Assembly (NCBI GenBank): GCA_934572325.1 | Contig: CAKTKT010000080.1 | Coordinates: 1 to 5,325 of the forward strand | From: an uncultured Oscillospiraceae bacterium | Lineage (GTDB): Bacteria > Bacillota > Clostridia > Oscillospirales > Oscillospiraceae | Reading direction: 5' to 3' | DNA: 5,325 bases | The notes under the pieces: generated by a model | Database searches by the model: none | What the model saw: the letters and a program-made list of their open reading frames with translations, nothing else | Told to the model about the DNA's origin: nothing | Part shown: positions 1 to 5,325 of the stretch, piece by piece | Numbering within the stretch: position 1 is the first letter of the stretch | Layout of the letters: every line of letters begins with the position of its first letter | Made by a program: the position numbers and the translations under genes

Positions 1-1014
1 TCACCTGACGCCCTCGTACACGGACTTGTAGAGCTTCTCGTTCACCGTGTCGTAGTCGGGGAGAACGTAGTAATTGCCGTCGTTGGAGGACTTGTAGTCC
101 TCGTCGTGCGGGATGCGGTCGCTCACGCGGTCGTAGCTCATGAGCATTTCGGAGTTCAGCGCAAGCGTCATCAGCTCGCTGTCCGTCATGTCCGTCTCTA
201 TGTTCGGCAGAAAACCGTCGGCAAACGTCAAAAGCTCGCTTCCGCTCATGCCCCTGACCTTGTCAAACACCTGCGCCACGACCTTCCGCGCGCGCTCCGT
301 CCTGCCGCGGTCGTCCCCGCTGCTCGACGGACGTATGCGCATATACGCCGCCGTCTGCACCCCGTTGAGATGCTTCAGCCCGGCCTCGTCCGCGCTTATC
401 CCATTCGCGCCCTTCTCCTCGCCTACGAGCTTATCTATGTTCGCTATCTTTCCGGACATTGCCTTTATCTCGTCCGCTGTCAGCTCTATGTCCACCCCGC
501 CGAGCGCATCTATAATGTCCACAACGTTGAGGTAGTTGACGAGGATGTAGTTATCCACGGGGATGTTGAAGTTCAGCTCGAACACCTCGCGCAGCAGCGG
601 CACGCCGCCCTTGTGGTATGTCGATGTGATCTTCATGCCGTAGTCGTTTGGCACCTCGACCCGTGTGTCGCGCAGCACTGAGGTCATGATAAGCTCCTGC
701 GTGTTCTTGTTTATGGTCAGCAGAATCAGCCCGTCGGCGTTGCCAAGCTCGTCCATCCCGTCGGCGTTGTCGTTGTCCACACCGATGAGCAGTATGTTCG
801 TCACATCCTGCAAGTCGTAGCCGCTGCCGACCTTCTCGCGCAGCTCCTGCCGCACCTCGCGGCTGACCGTGGATGTCGGCTCAACGCTCGCCGCCTGTCC
901 GGCGCTCTCCACCGTCTCCGCCTTCGTCTGCCGCTGCGCCGTCACTATCCCTACCGTGACCGCCGCCGCGAGCAGCACCGCCAGAATGATCCCTATCGCT
1001 TTTTTGTTCTTCAT
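1..1014 (-). CDS. LytR-CpsA-Psr (LCP) family wall-polymer ligase
   Basis: Complete 337-aa gene; its TGA is the first three bases of the window. LCP proteins sit on the outer face of the membrane and transfer undecaprenyl-linked glycopolymers such as capsule or teichoic acid to peptidoglycan. Visible features are a short cytoplasmic N-terminus, one membrane segment at about residues 6-26, a low-complexity linker to about residue 65, and the LCP domain from NILLIGVD (73-80). The polyprenyl-phosphate and metal-binding residues appear present: R115, D116 and R118 in SVLRDTRVEVP, the ALGGVDIEL block (170-178), R226 and R228, and the D235/R238/R241 run. A strong Shine-Dalgarno, AGGGAGA, lies 3 bases before the ATG and overlaps the end of the preceding phosphatase gene, supporting this start. 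The gap to that gene is 9 bases. It corresponds to CpsA of streptococcal capsule loci, but here it is last of the control set rather than first. The family call is secure; the exact polymer is unknown. Confidence 0.95.
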   Translation of the reverse strand: MKNKKAIGIILAVLLAAAVTVGIVTAQRQTKAETVESAGQAASVEPTSTVSREVRQELREKVGSGYDLQDVTNILLIGVDNDNADGMDELGNADGLILLTINKNTQELIMTSVLRDTRVEVPNDYGMKITSTYHKGGVPLLREVFELNFNIPVDNYILVNYLNVVDIIDALGGVDIELTADEIKAMSGKIANIDKLVGEEKGANGISADEAGLKHLNGVQTAAYMRIRPSSSGDDRGRTERARKVVAQVFDKVRGMSGSELLTFADGFLPNIETDMTDSELMTLALNSEMLMSYDRVSDRIPHDEDYKSSNDGNYYVLPDYDTVNEKLYKSVYEGVR

Positions 1015-1023
1015 TACTCTCCC

Positions 1024-1728
1024 TCACATTCCAAGGAAGTAATATATCCTCTTGTTGAAATCCGAAAACGGCTTGAGCACCCCTGCATTGCGTATCGCCG
1101 ACGCTGCCGCGCCGAGGTTCGGCGCGCGGCTCGTCATGTTGTGGCAGTCAGAGCCCATGAAGTGTATACGCCCCTCCGAGAGGTATTTCAGCGCCGTCGG
1201 GCGCGAGTTATCATGGATGAAGAAGCTCGCGTTCACCTGTATCAGCATACGCCGCCCCTTCACGCGCTCAAAGAGCGTATCGTCGTCGAGCACACGCATA
1301 TACCGGTCGATGTGCGCGATGACCGGAACGCAGGAGAGGTTTTTCCCCGTCTGCTCTATCTCGTCGAGCATCGTGTCCGTCCAGCGCACCATCGGCGGCT
1401 CTACGAGCAGGCAGTTCGTGCTGCCAAGCGTCAGCTTTTTCAGCTCCTCCGCGCCGCTCATGCCCGGGAAGAACAGCACCTCCGCACCGAGATATATGTC
1501 CGGATACACCTGCACGGATTTTGACATCTCCGCGCACAGCTCCTCATACGCCGCCGCGCGCCGCGCAAGGAAGCGCTTAGGATCCTCCTGATCCGCGTAA
1601 AAGTGCGAGGTCGCAAAGAGCACGTTCACGCCCTGCCTAGCGCTCTCGCGCAGCATACGCAGGCTTGTCTCCACGTCCTCCGCGCCGTCGTCCATGCCCG
1701 GTAATACGTGCGAGTGAAAATCTACCAT
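1024..1728 (-). CDS. cpsB: CpsB/YwqE-type PHP-domain protein-tyrosine phosphatase
   Basis: A 234-aa protein, close to the usual length for CpsB/YwqE/CapC. This metal-dependent phosphatase of the PHP (polymerase and histidinol phosphatase) superfamily dephosphorylates the tyrosine tail of the partner CpsD kinase in the cytoplasm. Metal ligands can be followed through the chain: H5 and H7 in MVDFHSHVLPGMDDGA, H42 in ATSHFY, E83 in LGAEV, H139 in VIAHIDRY, and D194 and H196 in GSDCHN. Some flanking residues differ from the commonest family forms as I remember them (ATPHH, AHPERY, SDAHN), but the predicted ligands are intact, so activity is expected. The start ATG lies 6 bases after the kinase stop and has no strong Shine-Dalgarno, which suggests translational coupling to the kinase gene. 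Its place directly after the kinase resembles Bacillus ywqCDE. Confidence 0.93.
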   Translation of the reverse strand: MVDFHSHVLPGMDDGAEDVETSLRMLRESARQGVNVLFATSHFYADQEDPKRFLARRAAAYEELCAEMSKSVQVYPDIYLGAEVLFFPGMSGAEELKKLTLGSTNCLLVEPPMVRWTDTMLDEIEQTGKNLSCVPVIAHIDRYMRVLDDDTLFERVKGRRMLIQVNASFFIHDNSRPTALKYLSEGRIHFMGSDCHNMTSRAPNLGAAASAIRNAGVLKPFSDFNKRIYYFLGM

Positions 1729-1734
1729 ACCGTA

Positions 1735-2454
1735 TTACGCATAGGTGCTGTACTGGTACTTCTTCCCCGCGCCCTCGAGCGCGCCGTTGACCACAAAGCC
1801 CAATATGTTCACGTGCGCGAATTTGAGCTGGTCAACGCAGTCGCGCAGAACACCGCGCGGGCAGTTGTTCTCGCGCATGACGACGAGCATCCCGTCCGTC
1901 TGCTTTGCGAGCGTCACCGCGTCTATGACCGCGCCCACGGGCGGCAGGTCGATGATGAGATAGTCATACGCCGCGCTCAGCGCCGAGAGCAGCCGCTCCA
2001 TCCGGCGGGAGTTCAAAAGCTCCGACGGGTTCTGCGGCACATCCCCGCCTGGGATGATGTCGAACGTCGCCTCGCTCGTGCTGCTGTAGTATTTCTGTAT
2101 CGCCGAGGAGATGGAGTTCGTATCTCCGAGGAGGTTGCTCAGCCCCGGGGATAGCTTGATCCCAAGCTTTATGTTTATTGACGGGCGGCGCATATCCGCG
2201 TCAATGAGCAGCACGCGCTTGCCAAGCTCCGACAGGGAGTAGGCAAGATTGAGCGACACGGTGCTCTTGCCCTCGCTGGGCTGGGCGCTCGTCACGCCGA
2301 TGACACGGCAGACTGCGTCGCCCTCGTCAAAGGACATTATCACGTTCGTCCTAAGGCGCTTGAACGCCTCCTTTGCCGCGAAGCTGAGGTTCTCGCAGGT
2401 CTGCTCGCGGCTTTTCTGCGGCTTGCTCACGCCGGATGCTTTCTTTTCATCCAT
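1735..2454 (-). CDS. cpsD: CpsD/YwqD-type bacterial tyrosine kinase (BY-kinase)
   Basis: A 239-aa cytoplasmic P-loop ATPase that autophosphorylates on a C-terminal tyrosine cluster and, with its membrane partner CpsC, controls capsule assembly and chain length. The family signature EAFKRLRTNV is at 29-38. Walker A is SAQPSEGKST (56-65, K63), Walker A' is VLLIDADMRRP (81-91, D85 and D87), and Walker B is LIIDLPP (166-172, D169). The C-terminus KKYQYSTYA carries Y233, Y235 and Y238, a short version of the usual phosphorylated cluster. There is no membrane segment, so this is the Firmicutes split form whose transmembrane modulator is a separate protein, the gene immediately upstream. The ATG at 2454 follows AAGGAGG (2466-2472) by 11 bases, and that site lies inside the end of the upstream gene. 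Only 3 bases separate the two genes. Call is secure. Confidence 0.95.
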   Translation of the reverse strand: MDEKKASGVSKPQKSREQTCENLSFAAKEAFKRLRTNVIMSFDEGDAVCRVIGVTSAQPSEGKSTVSLNLAYSLSELGKRVLLIDADMRRPSINIKLGIKLSPGLSNLLGDTNSISSAIQKYYSSTSEATFDIIPGGDVPQNPSELLNSRRMERLLSALSAAYDYLIIDLPPVGAVIDAVTLAKQTDGMLVVMRENNCPRGVLRDCVDQLKFAHVNILGFVVNGALEGAGKKYQYSTYA

Positions 2455-2457
2455 GGC

Positions 2458-3231
2458 TCACTGTGCCTCCTTCCCGCCGTAGTACGAGGAGTAGTAATAC
2501 CCCTTCCTGTTGCTCAGGCGCATATCCGGTATGAGCGCCAGCACGGGGATGTCCGGGTACAGCGCCTTGAGATCGTCCGCCGACGTTATCACGTCATTGG
2601 TCTGCTCATCGACGATATACTTCACCGTCACGACCGCCGCGCTCACGAAAAGCCCCAGCAGCACGCCGAGTGCGGTGTTCTTCACGAAGCTGGGCGAGGA
2701 GCGGTGCGCCGGCACGATGGCGTAGTCCACTATGCGCACGGAGCTGCCGTCCACGATCTCCGCTATCCTGTCCGGCAGGAGCTTCGCTATCGTGTTGGCT
2801 ATAAGCTCCGCCTCCACGGGGCTCTCGCTCTCGGCCGTGACATTGAACGCCGCCGTTCCCGTCACAGCCTCCGTCGTTATCATCTTTGAAAGCTCCTCGT
2901 AGTCATACGGCAGGTTCGCCGCCGCAATGACGTCCTCGAGCGTAGTTCTGGATTCGAGGATGAATATGTATGTCGCCACAAGGGAGTTCGACGCCGTCAG
3001 CTCGGACGAGGATATGGAGAAGCTCGTCGAGCCGAAGGAGAAAGAGCTGTTGTTGACGTACATCGCCGCCGTCGCCTCGTACTTCGGCTTTATGAGGAAT
3101 GCCGTCACGGCGAACGTCGCCGCGCCCGCGATCAGCGCCGTGAGCACCAGCACAAGCGCCTTGCTCCACAGCACCTTGAACAGCGCCAAAAGGTCTATTT
3201 CTATTTCGTCGTTTTCTTTTCTTACTGCCAT
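2458..3231 (-). CDS. cpsC: Wzz/CpsC/YveK polysaccharide chain-length determinant and kinase modulator
   Basis: A 257-aa inner-membrane protein of the polysaccharide co-polymerase type. Two membrane segments frame an extracytoplasmic loop: about residues 24-47, and about 186-208 just after HRSSPSFVKN (176-185), a position typical of the proline-containing TM2 region in Wzz. The N-terminal IEIDLLALFKVLWSK and the KPKYEATAAMYV segment after TM1 also fit the Wzz domain. The cytoplasmic tail (about 209-257) would contact and activate the neighbouring CpsD kinase, as known for streptococcal and staphylococcal pairs. The tail is odd: it ends GYYYSSYYGGKEAQ, with Y245, Y246, Y247, Y250 and Y251 close together, resembling a BY-kinase tyrosine cluster. 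The ATG at 3231 is preceded by GAGGA at 8 bases' distance, overlapping the end of the SGNH gene. Family call is secure; the role of the tail is inference. Confidence 0.94.
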   Translation of the reverse strand: MAVRKENDEIEIDLLALFKVLWSKALVLVLTALIAGAATFAVTAFLIKPKYEATAAMYVNNSSFSFGSTSFSISSSELTASNSLVATYIFILESRTTLEDVIAAANLPYDYEELSKMITTEAVTGTAAFNVTAESESPVEAELIANTIAKLLPDRIAEIVDGSSVRIVDYAIVPAHRSSPSFVKNTALGVLLGLFVSAAVVTVKYIVDEQTNDVITSADDLKALYPDIPVLALIPDMRLSNRKGYYYSSYYGGKEAQ

Positions 3232-3241
3232 TTGCCGTTCC

Positions 3242-4537
3242 TCACTTCAGACTGTTTGCAATCACGCGGTTGAGATACTCCGGATCGTCCTTCAAAAGCA
3301 GTCTCATCGTCTCCTTTATGTACAGCTCGCTCACAACCTCGCTGAAGTAGCCAAGGCTGTCCATCCTGTCGTACACGAGCTTGCCGATGATCTGGTACGC
3401 CTTGCCGTTCAGCTCGGCGTTGCCGGACGAGCTGCGGAAGCTGGTCGGCACTATGCCGTACTTGATATCCTCCTCGTCCTGCGCCGTCGGCTTCATGCCG
3501 GCGTCGGAAAGTCCGTCCTCGCACAGGTACTTGCGCACGTTTATGTAATGATTACCGAACGCCTGCATCATCGCGGTGTCCACGGTGTCAAGGCTCAGCG
3601 TCGCGCCGTAGTTCCAGTACCCGCCTGCGGAGCACAGCCCCAGCACAATGTACCGGTCGCTGTTCTGCGTCTGCCGCGCGACGAGCGCCTTCGTCTGCGC
3701 CACGAGGTCGTTCACGTTGTCATACCCGCCGTATGTGCCGATGCAGACGACATGGATATAATCCTTATACATATCCGTGGCGGCGGTGGTGATGACCGTT
3801 CCCGCCGGAACATACGCCTCGCTCCCAGCCTCCACGCGGGTGAAGTAATACCTGCTGCTGGTATAGCCGTAGTTCGTCTCCGAGCTGAGCGACAGCACGC
3901 CCTCTATACCGTTGACGGTGACGTTGTTCACCCCGACGCTCCCGCCCGTGAGCGGGGCGACGCTCTTGCCGTTCTGGCTGGCGAGCGTGATCTCCACGGG
4001 CTCTGTTCCCGCGGGGATCGTGAAGTCCGCCGCCGCGACATACGGCACCACGCCGCTGCGTCCGAGAATGGTGTTCGTGTCCTCCTGTCCGCCGCCCATG
4101 TTCACCACCGGGATGCTGACCTTGTAGTCGTCCCACTTCAGCCGTGCGTAGTCGTCCGCATTCTCTATCGAGCTGCGGAAGTCATAGATGTCGCAGATAT
4201 ATGCGTCTATATATTTTTGCAGAACGTAGGGGTACGACACGTTGCCGGACGAGCCGGCGGTTATGCTGTCGCCCCAGCAGACTATGCCCGGCATATACTC
4301 CGCCACGGTCTGCATATCCTTTTCGTATTCGGCGTTTATTGCGTCAACGCCCTCCTGCCGCGCCGCCGTCTGCTGCTCCTGCCGCTGTGAATACACCTCT
4401 ATGAGCTGCGCGTCCTGCTCCTCGGTCTTCTTATGCACCGAGTACATCGCTATCCCCAGCCCCGCGAGGATCACGACGATGAGCACCGCGAGAATGATGT
4501 TGCGTATGGTATTCTTTCTGTAATTGTCTTCCCACAT
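3242..4537 (-). CDS. Membrane-anchored SGNH/GDSL-hydrolase-like protein with inserted beta domain, catalytic N and H apparently lost
   Basis: A 431-aa protein. Residues 1-12 are cytoplasmic and charged, 13-31 form one membrane anchor, 32-80 are a polar Glu/Gln-rich stretch likely to be a helical stalk, and the remainder is extracytoplasmic. The SGNH fold is indicated by block I, IVCWGDSITAG (85-95, candidate nucleophile S91), and by NMGGGQEDTNTILGR (146-160, oxyanion-hole glycine). Residues of about 165-255 look like a Thr/Val/Gly-rich beta insertion. Block III, expected as GTNGG in related proteins, reads IGTYGGYDN, so Asn is Tyr269. Block V, expected as D-x-x-H-x-N, reads GNAELNGKAY, so His aligns with Glu375. 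Active members are esterases or acetyl transferases/hydrolases on glycans. Here a role on the polymer's acyl groups, or a non-catalytic glycan-binding role, is inference from fold and operon. The start has GGAG 11 bases upstream. The gene begins 37 bases after the recombinase-like gene. Confidence 0.8.
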   Translation of the reverse strand: MWEDNYRKNTIRNIILAVLIVVILAGLGIAMYSVHKKTEEQDAQLIEVYSQRQEQQTAARQEGVDAINAEYEKDMQTVAEYMPGIVCWGDSITAGSSGNVSYPYVLQKYIDAYICDIYDFRSSIENADDYARLKWDDYKVSIPVVNMGGGQEDTNTILGRSGVVPYVAAADFTIPAGTEPVEITLASQNGKSVAPLTGGSVGVNNVTVNGIEGVLSLSSETNYGYTSSRYYFTRVEAGSEAYVPAGTVITTAATDMYKDYIHVVCIGTYGGYDNVNDLVAQTKALVARQTQNSDRYIVLGLCSAGGYWNYGATLSLDTVDTAMMQAFGNHYINVRKYLCEDGLSDAGMKPTAQDEEDIKYGIVPTSFRSSSGNAELNGKAYQIIGKLVYDRMDSLGYFSEVVSELYIKETMRLLLKDDPEYLNRVIANSLK

Positions 4538-4574
4538 AGCTTGCCGTTCTCCGTTTTTTACTCTTACACTATTA

Positions 4575-5195
4575 TTATTCTTCCTTTGCCCAGCGCATAA
4601 AGCTGGACTGGCTTATGCCCAGCTCCTTCGCGGCGGCTCGGCTGGACACAAGCCCGCTTCGCCACTGCTCTTTCACCTTTTCAAAGTCCTTCGGGCGTTT
4701 CCTGCGCGGTCTGCCGAACTTCACGCCGCGCGCCTTTGCCGCCGCTATGCCCTCCGCCTGCTGTCGGCGCTGGAACGTATGCGTGTTGCGGCTGACGTAC
4801 TCCAGCAGTGCAGCGATCACGTCCTCGATCCGCGTGTCGCTTTCGCGGCGCGTGTCCACTTCCGGCAGCGCCGCCGCGACGACTGACGCGCCGCGCTCCT
4901 TCGTGATGCGCCGCCACTGCGCCGCAATCTCCTCCAGCGTGTCGCCCAGATGATCCGGCAGCTCTATGACCAGCGTGTCGCCCTCGGACAGCGCCGTGAG
5001 CAGCCTTTCATACTCTCTCCGCTCGCCCGACGCGCCGTAGACGTCTATATATGTCCGCTCCGCCGGCACCGCGTATTCTCTTGCGATCTCCGCGCAGTGC
5101 TCCTGCTCCTCGGCGGCGTCCACGCAGAAGTATGCGTACCGCCGTCCGGTCGCCGTTTTGCTGCCGCCCTCATATTCCTTCATTCTTCGCTTCAC
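4575..5195 (-). CDS. Degenerate serine-recombinase (resolvase/invertase) homologue with C-terminal HTH, probable DNA-binding regulator
   Basis: A 206-aa protein with the layout of small serine recombinases: N-terminal resolvase domain (about 20-135), long helix E region (about 136-156), GVKFGRPRRKRP linker (157-168) that would sit in the minor groove, and a C-terminal helix-turn-helix (about 170-203, with SSRAAAKELGISQSSFMRWA). By hand, residues 20-73 align without gaps to gamma-delta resolvase from its YARVS motif. In that alignment the nucleophile Ser10 is Cys24, Arg8 is Tyr22, Arg68 is His82, Arg71 is Asp85 and Arg125 is about His139; Arg45 (R59) and Asp67 (D81) remain. Serine-recombination chemistry is therefore unlikely, while DNA binding looks preserved. 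The start is uncertain: GTG at 5195 directly follows a TGA, or ATG at 5183 (202 aa); neither has a strong Shine-Dalgarno. The gene ends with TAA TAA TAG in tandem. Family is clear; regulatory function is inference. Confidence 0.82.
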   Translation of the reverse strand: MKRRMKEYEGGSKTATGRRYAYFCVDAAEEQEHCAEIAREYAVPAERTYIDVYGASGERREYERLLTALSEGDTLVIELPDHLGDTLEEIAAQWRRITKERGASVVAAALPEVDTRRESDTRIEDVIAALLEYVSRNTHTFQRRQQAEGIAAAKARGVKFGRPRRKRPKDFEKVKEQWRSGLVSSRAAAKELGISQSSFMRWAKEE

Positions 5196-5247
5196 TCACT
5201 GTTCTTTTTTCTTCGTTAACTTCCTTGGGCTTTTCCGCGGCTTCTTG

Positions 5248-5268
5248 GACAAAATACTTGATTTCGTC
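5248..5268 (-). repeat. 21-bp direct repeat, copy proximal to the operon; imperfect dyad, operator-like
   Basis: This 21-bp sequence is identical to the copy at 5301-5321. On the minus strand it reads GACGAAAT, then CAAGT, then ATTTTGTC. The two 8-base arms pair fully if one G-T (G-U) pair is allowed, so it is both a dyad suited to a dimeric DNA-binding protein and a possible small RNA hairpin. It lies 52 bases upstream of the GTG of the recombinase-like gene and overlaps the best, though weak, promoter candidate. A binding site for that protein is the natural guess, unproven. Confidence 0.8.
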
Positions 5269-5278
5269 GATAGGTTAA
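5251..5278 (-). promoter_or_regulatory. Weak sigma-A-like promoter candidate for the operon
   Basis: On the minus strand, TTAACC (5278-5273) and TATTTT (5256-5251) are separated by 16 bases; each matches the -35 or -10 consensus at 4 of 6 positions. Its merits are position, about 50 bases upstream of the first gene in the AT-richer leader, and the fact that the proximal repeat covers the -10 and most of the spacer, as an autoregulatory operator would. Such matches arise easily by chance, and the true promoter may lie beyond the window. Confidence 0.2.
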
Positions 5279-5281
5279 AAT

Positions 5282-5298
5282 TGCCGGTTCTACCGGCA
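5282..5298 (-). promoter_or_regulatory. GC-rich hairpin between the two direct repeats
   Basis: A perfect inverted repeat: minus-strand TGCCGGT, loop AGA, ACCGGCA. In the minus-strand transcript it is followed by ATTTTAACC, a T-run of only four, so it is at best a weak intrinsic terminator or attenuator. It could equally be a third protein-binding dyad, or a leader RNA hairpin read by an antitermination factor. It occupies most of the 32-bp interval between the repeats. Confidence 0.5.
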
Positions 5299-5300
5299 TC

Positions 5301-5321
5301 GACAAAATACTTGATTTCGTC
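5301..5321 (-). repeat. 21-bp direct repeat, distal copy; imperfect dyad, operator-like
   Basis: Second identical copy in the same orientation, with its centre 53 bp from that of the proximal copy (about five helical turns, so on the same DNA face). It ends four bases from the window edge, so further copies outside the window cannot be excluded. The flanks differ from the first copy, which bounds the exact repeat at 21 bp. Confidence 0.8.
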
Positions 5322-5325
5322 TGCA

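Larger units (their letters stand above)
5196..5325 (-). other. Operon leader / upstream region
   Basis: This stretch is about 44% GC by hand count, visibly lower than the genes. It contains the two 21-bp repeats and the hairpin. No convincing gene was found. One minus-strand frame stays open from the window edge to a TGA at 5198-5196, immediately before the GTG of the recombinase-like gene. It could be the tail of an upstream gene, but 42 codons are too few to call. Confidence 0.6.

Noticed and set aside
106..681. Plus-strand open frame opposite the LCP gene
   Set aside because: Antisense shadow of a clear LCP gene; low-complexity His/Arg/Val-rich translation with no domain.
2927..4390. Long plus-strand open frame of 487 codons opposite the SGNH and Wzz genes
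   Set aside because: It lies antisense to two well-supported genes and its translation is rich in His, Arg, Val and Ala with no recognisable domain. GC-rich coding strands low in TTA, CTA and TCA codons readily leave such antisense frames open.
4575..5195. Mobile element carrying an active resolvase
   Set aside because: No transposase, terminal inverted repeats or target-site duplication are visible, active-site residues are missing, and the gene fits the operon in strand and spacing.
5282..5298. Strong intrinsic terminator of an upstream gene
   Set aside because: The stem is good, but the following T-run is only four bases and set off by two adenines.
5248..5321. CRISPR array
   Set aside because: Only two copies of a 21-bp repeat with one 32-bp interval that is itself a hairpin; no cas gene.
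5248..5321. Invertible promoter flanked by inverted recombination sites
   Set aside because: The two repeats are in direct, not inverted, orientation, only 53 bp apart, and the adjacent recombinase homologue lacks its nucleophile serine. Inversion is not supported.
5196..5324. Minus-strand open frame ending DEIKYFV...KKKEQ as the tail of an upstream gene
   Set aside because: It is only 42 codons, truncated by the window edge, with a lysine-rich end and an overlap with the repeats. Other frames through the region are also open for part of it, so coding cannot be claimed.

Overview
The window is the 5' part of a capsular or exopolysaccharide operon from a GC-rich member of the Bacillota. I infer the class Clostridia, with an Oscillospirales-type gut organism most likely. 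This rests on the CpsB/CpsC/CpsD-type phosphoregulatory set (a Firmicutes arrangement), a monoderm-type LytR-CpsA-Psr ligase, purine-rich ribosome binding sites, and GC-rich codon use. The species cannot be fixed from the sequence.

All six genes are on the minus strand, so transcription runs from high to low coordinates. In transcription order they are: (1) a small serine-recombinase homologue that has lost most catalytic residues (4575-5195); (2) a membrane-anchored SGNH/GDSL-type protein (3242-4537); (3) a Wzz/CpsC/YveK chain-length and kinase-modulator protein (2458-3231); (4) a CpsD/YwqD-type bacterial tyrosine kinase (1735-2454); (5) a CpsB/YwqE-type PHP-domain tyrosine phosphatase (1024-1728); (6) an LCP-family ligase (1-1014). 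Genes 3 to 6 are 3-9 bases apart, gene 2 ends 10 bases before gene 3, and the gap between genes 1 and 2 is 37 bases. They therefore look like one transcription unit. No glycosyltransferase, flippase or polymerase is present. Those would be expected downstream, beyond coordinate 1.

The right end (5196-5325) is a less GC-rich leader of about 44% GC by hand count. It holds two identical 21-bp direct repeats, each an imperfect dyad (8-bp arms, 5-bp centre), with centres 53 bp apart. A perfect 7-bp-stem hairpin lies between them. I propose that the degenerate recombinase binds these sites and acts as a DNA-binding regulator of the operon rather than as a recombinase.

How the genes work together: CpsC (membrane) and CpsD (cytoplasmic ATPase/tyrosine kinase) control polymer length and export. 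CpsB dephosphorylates CpsD. The LCP protein attaches finished polymer to the wall. The SGNH protein may act on acyl groups of the polymer outside the membrane, although it too lacks expected catalytic residues. The window thus carries two probable pseudoenzymes at the head of an otherwise canonical capsule control module.
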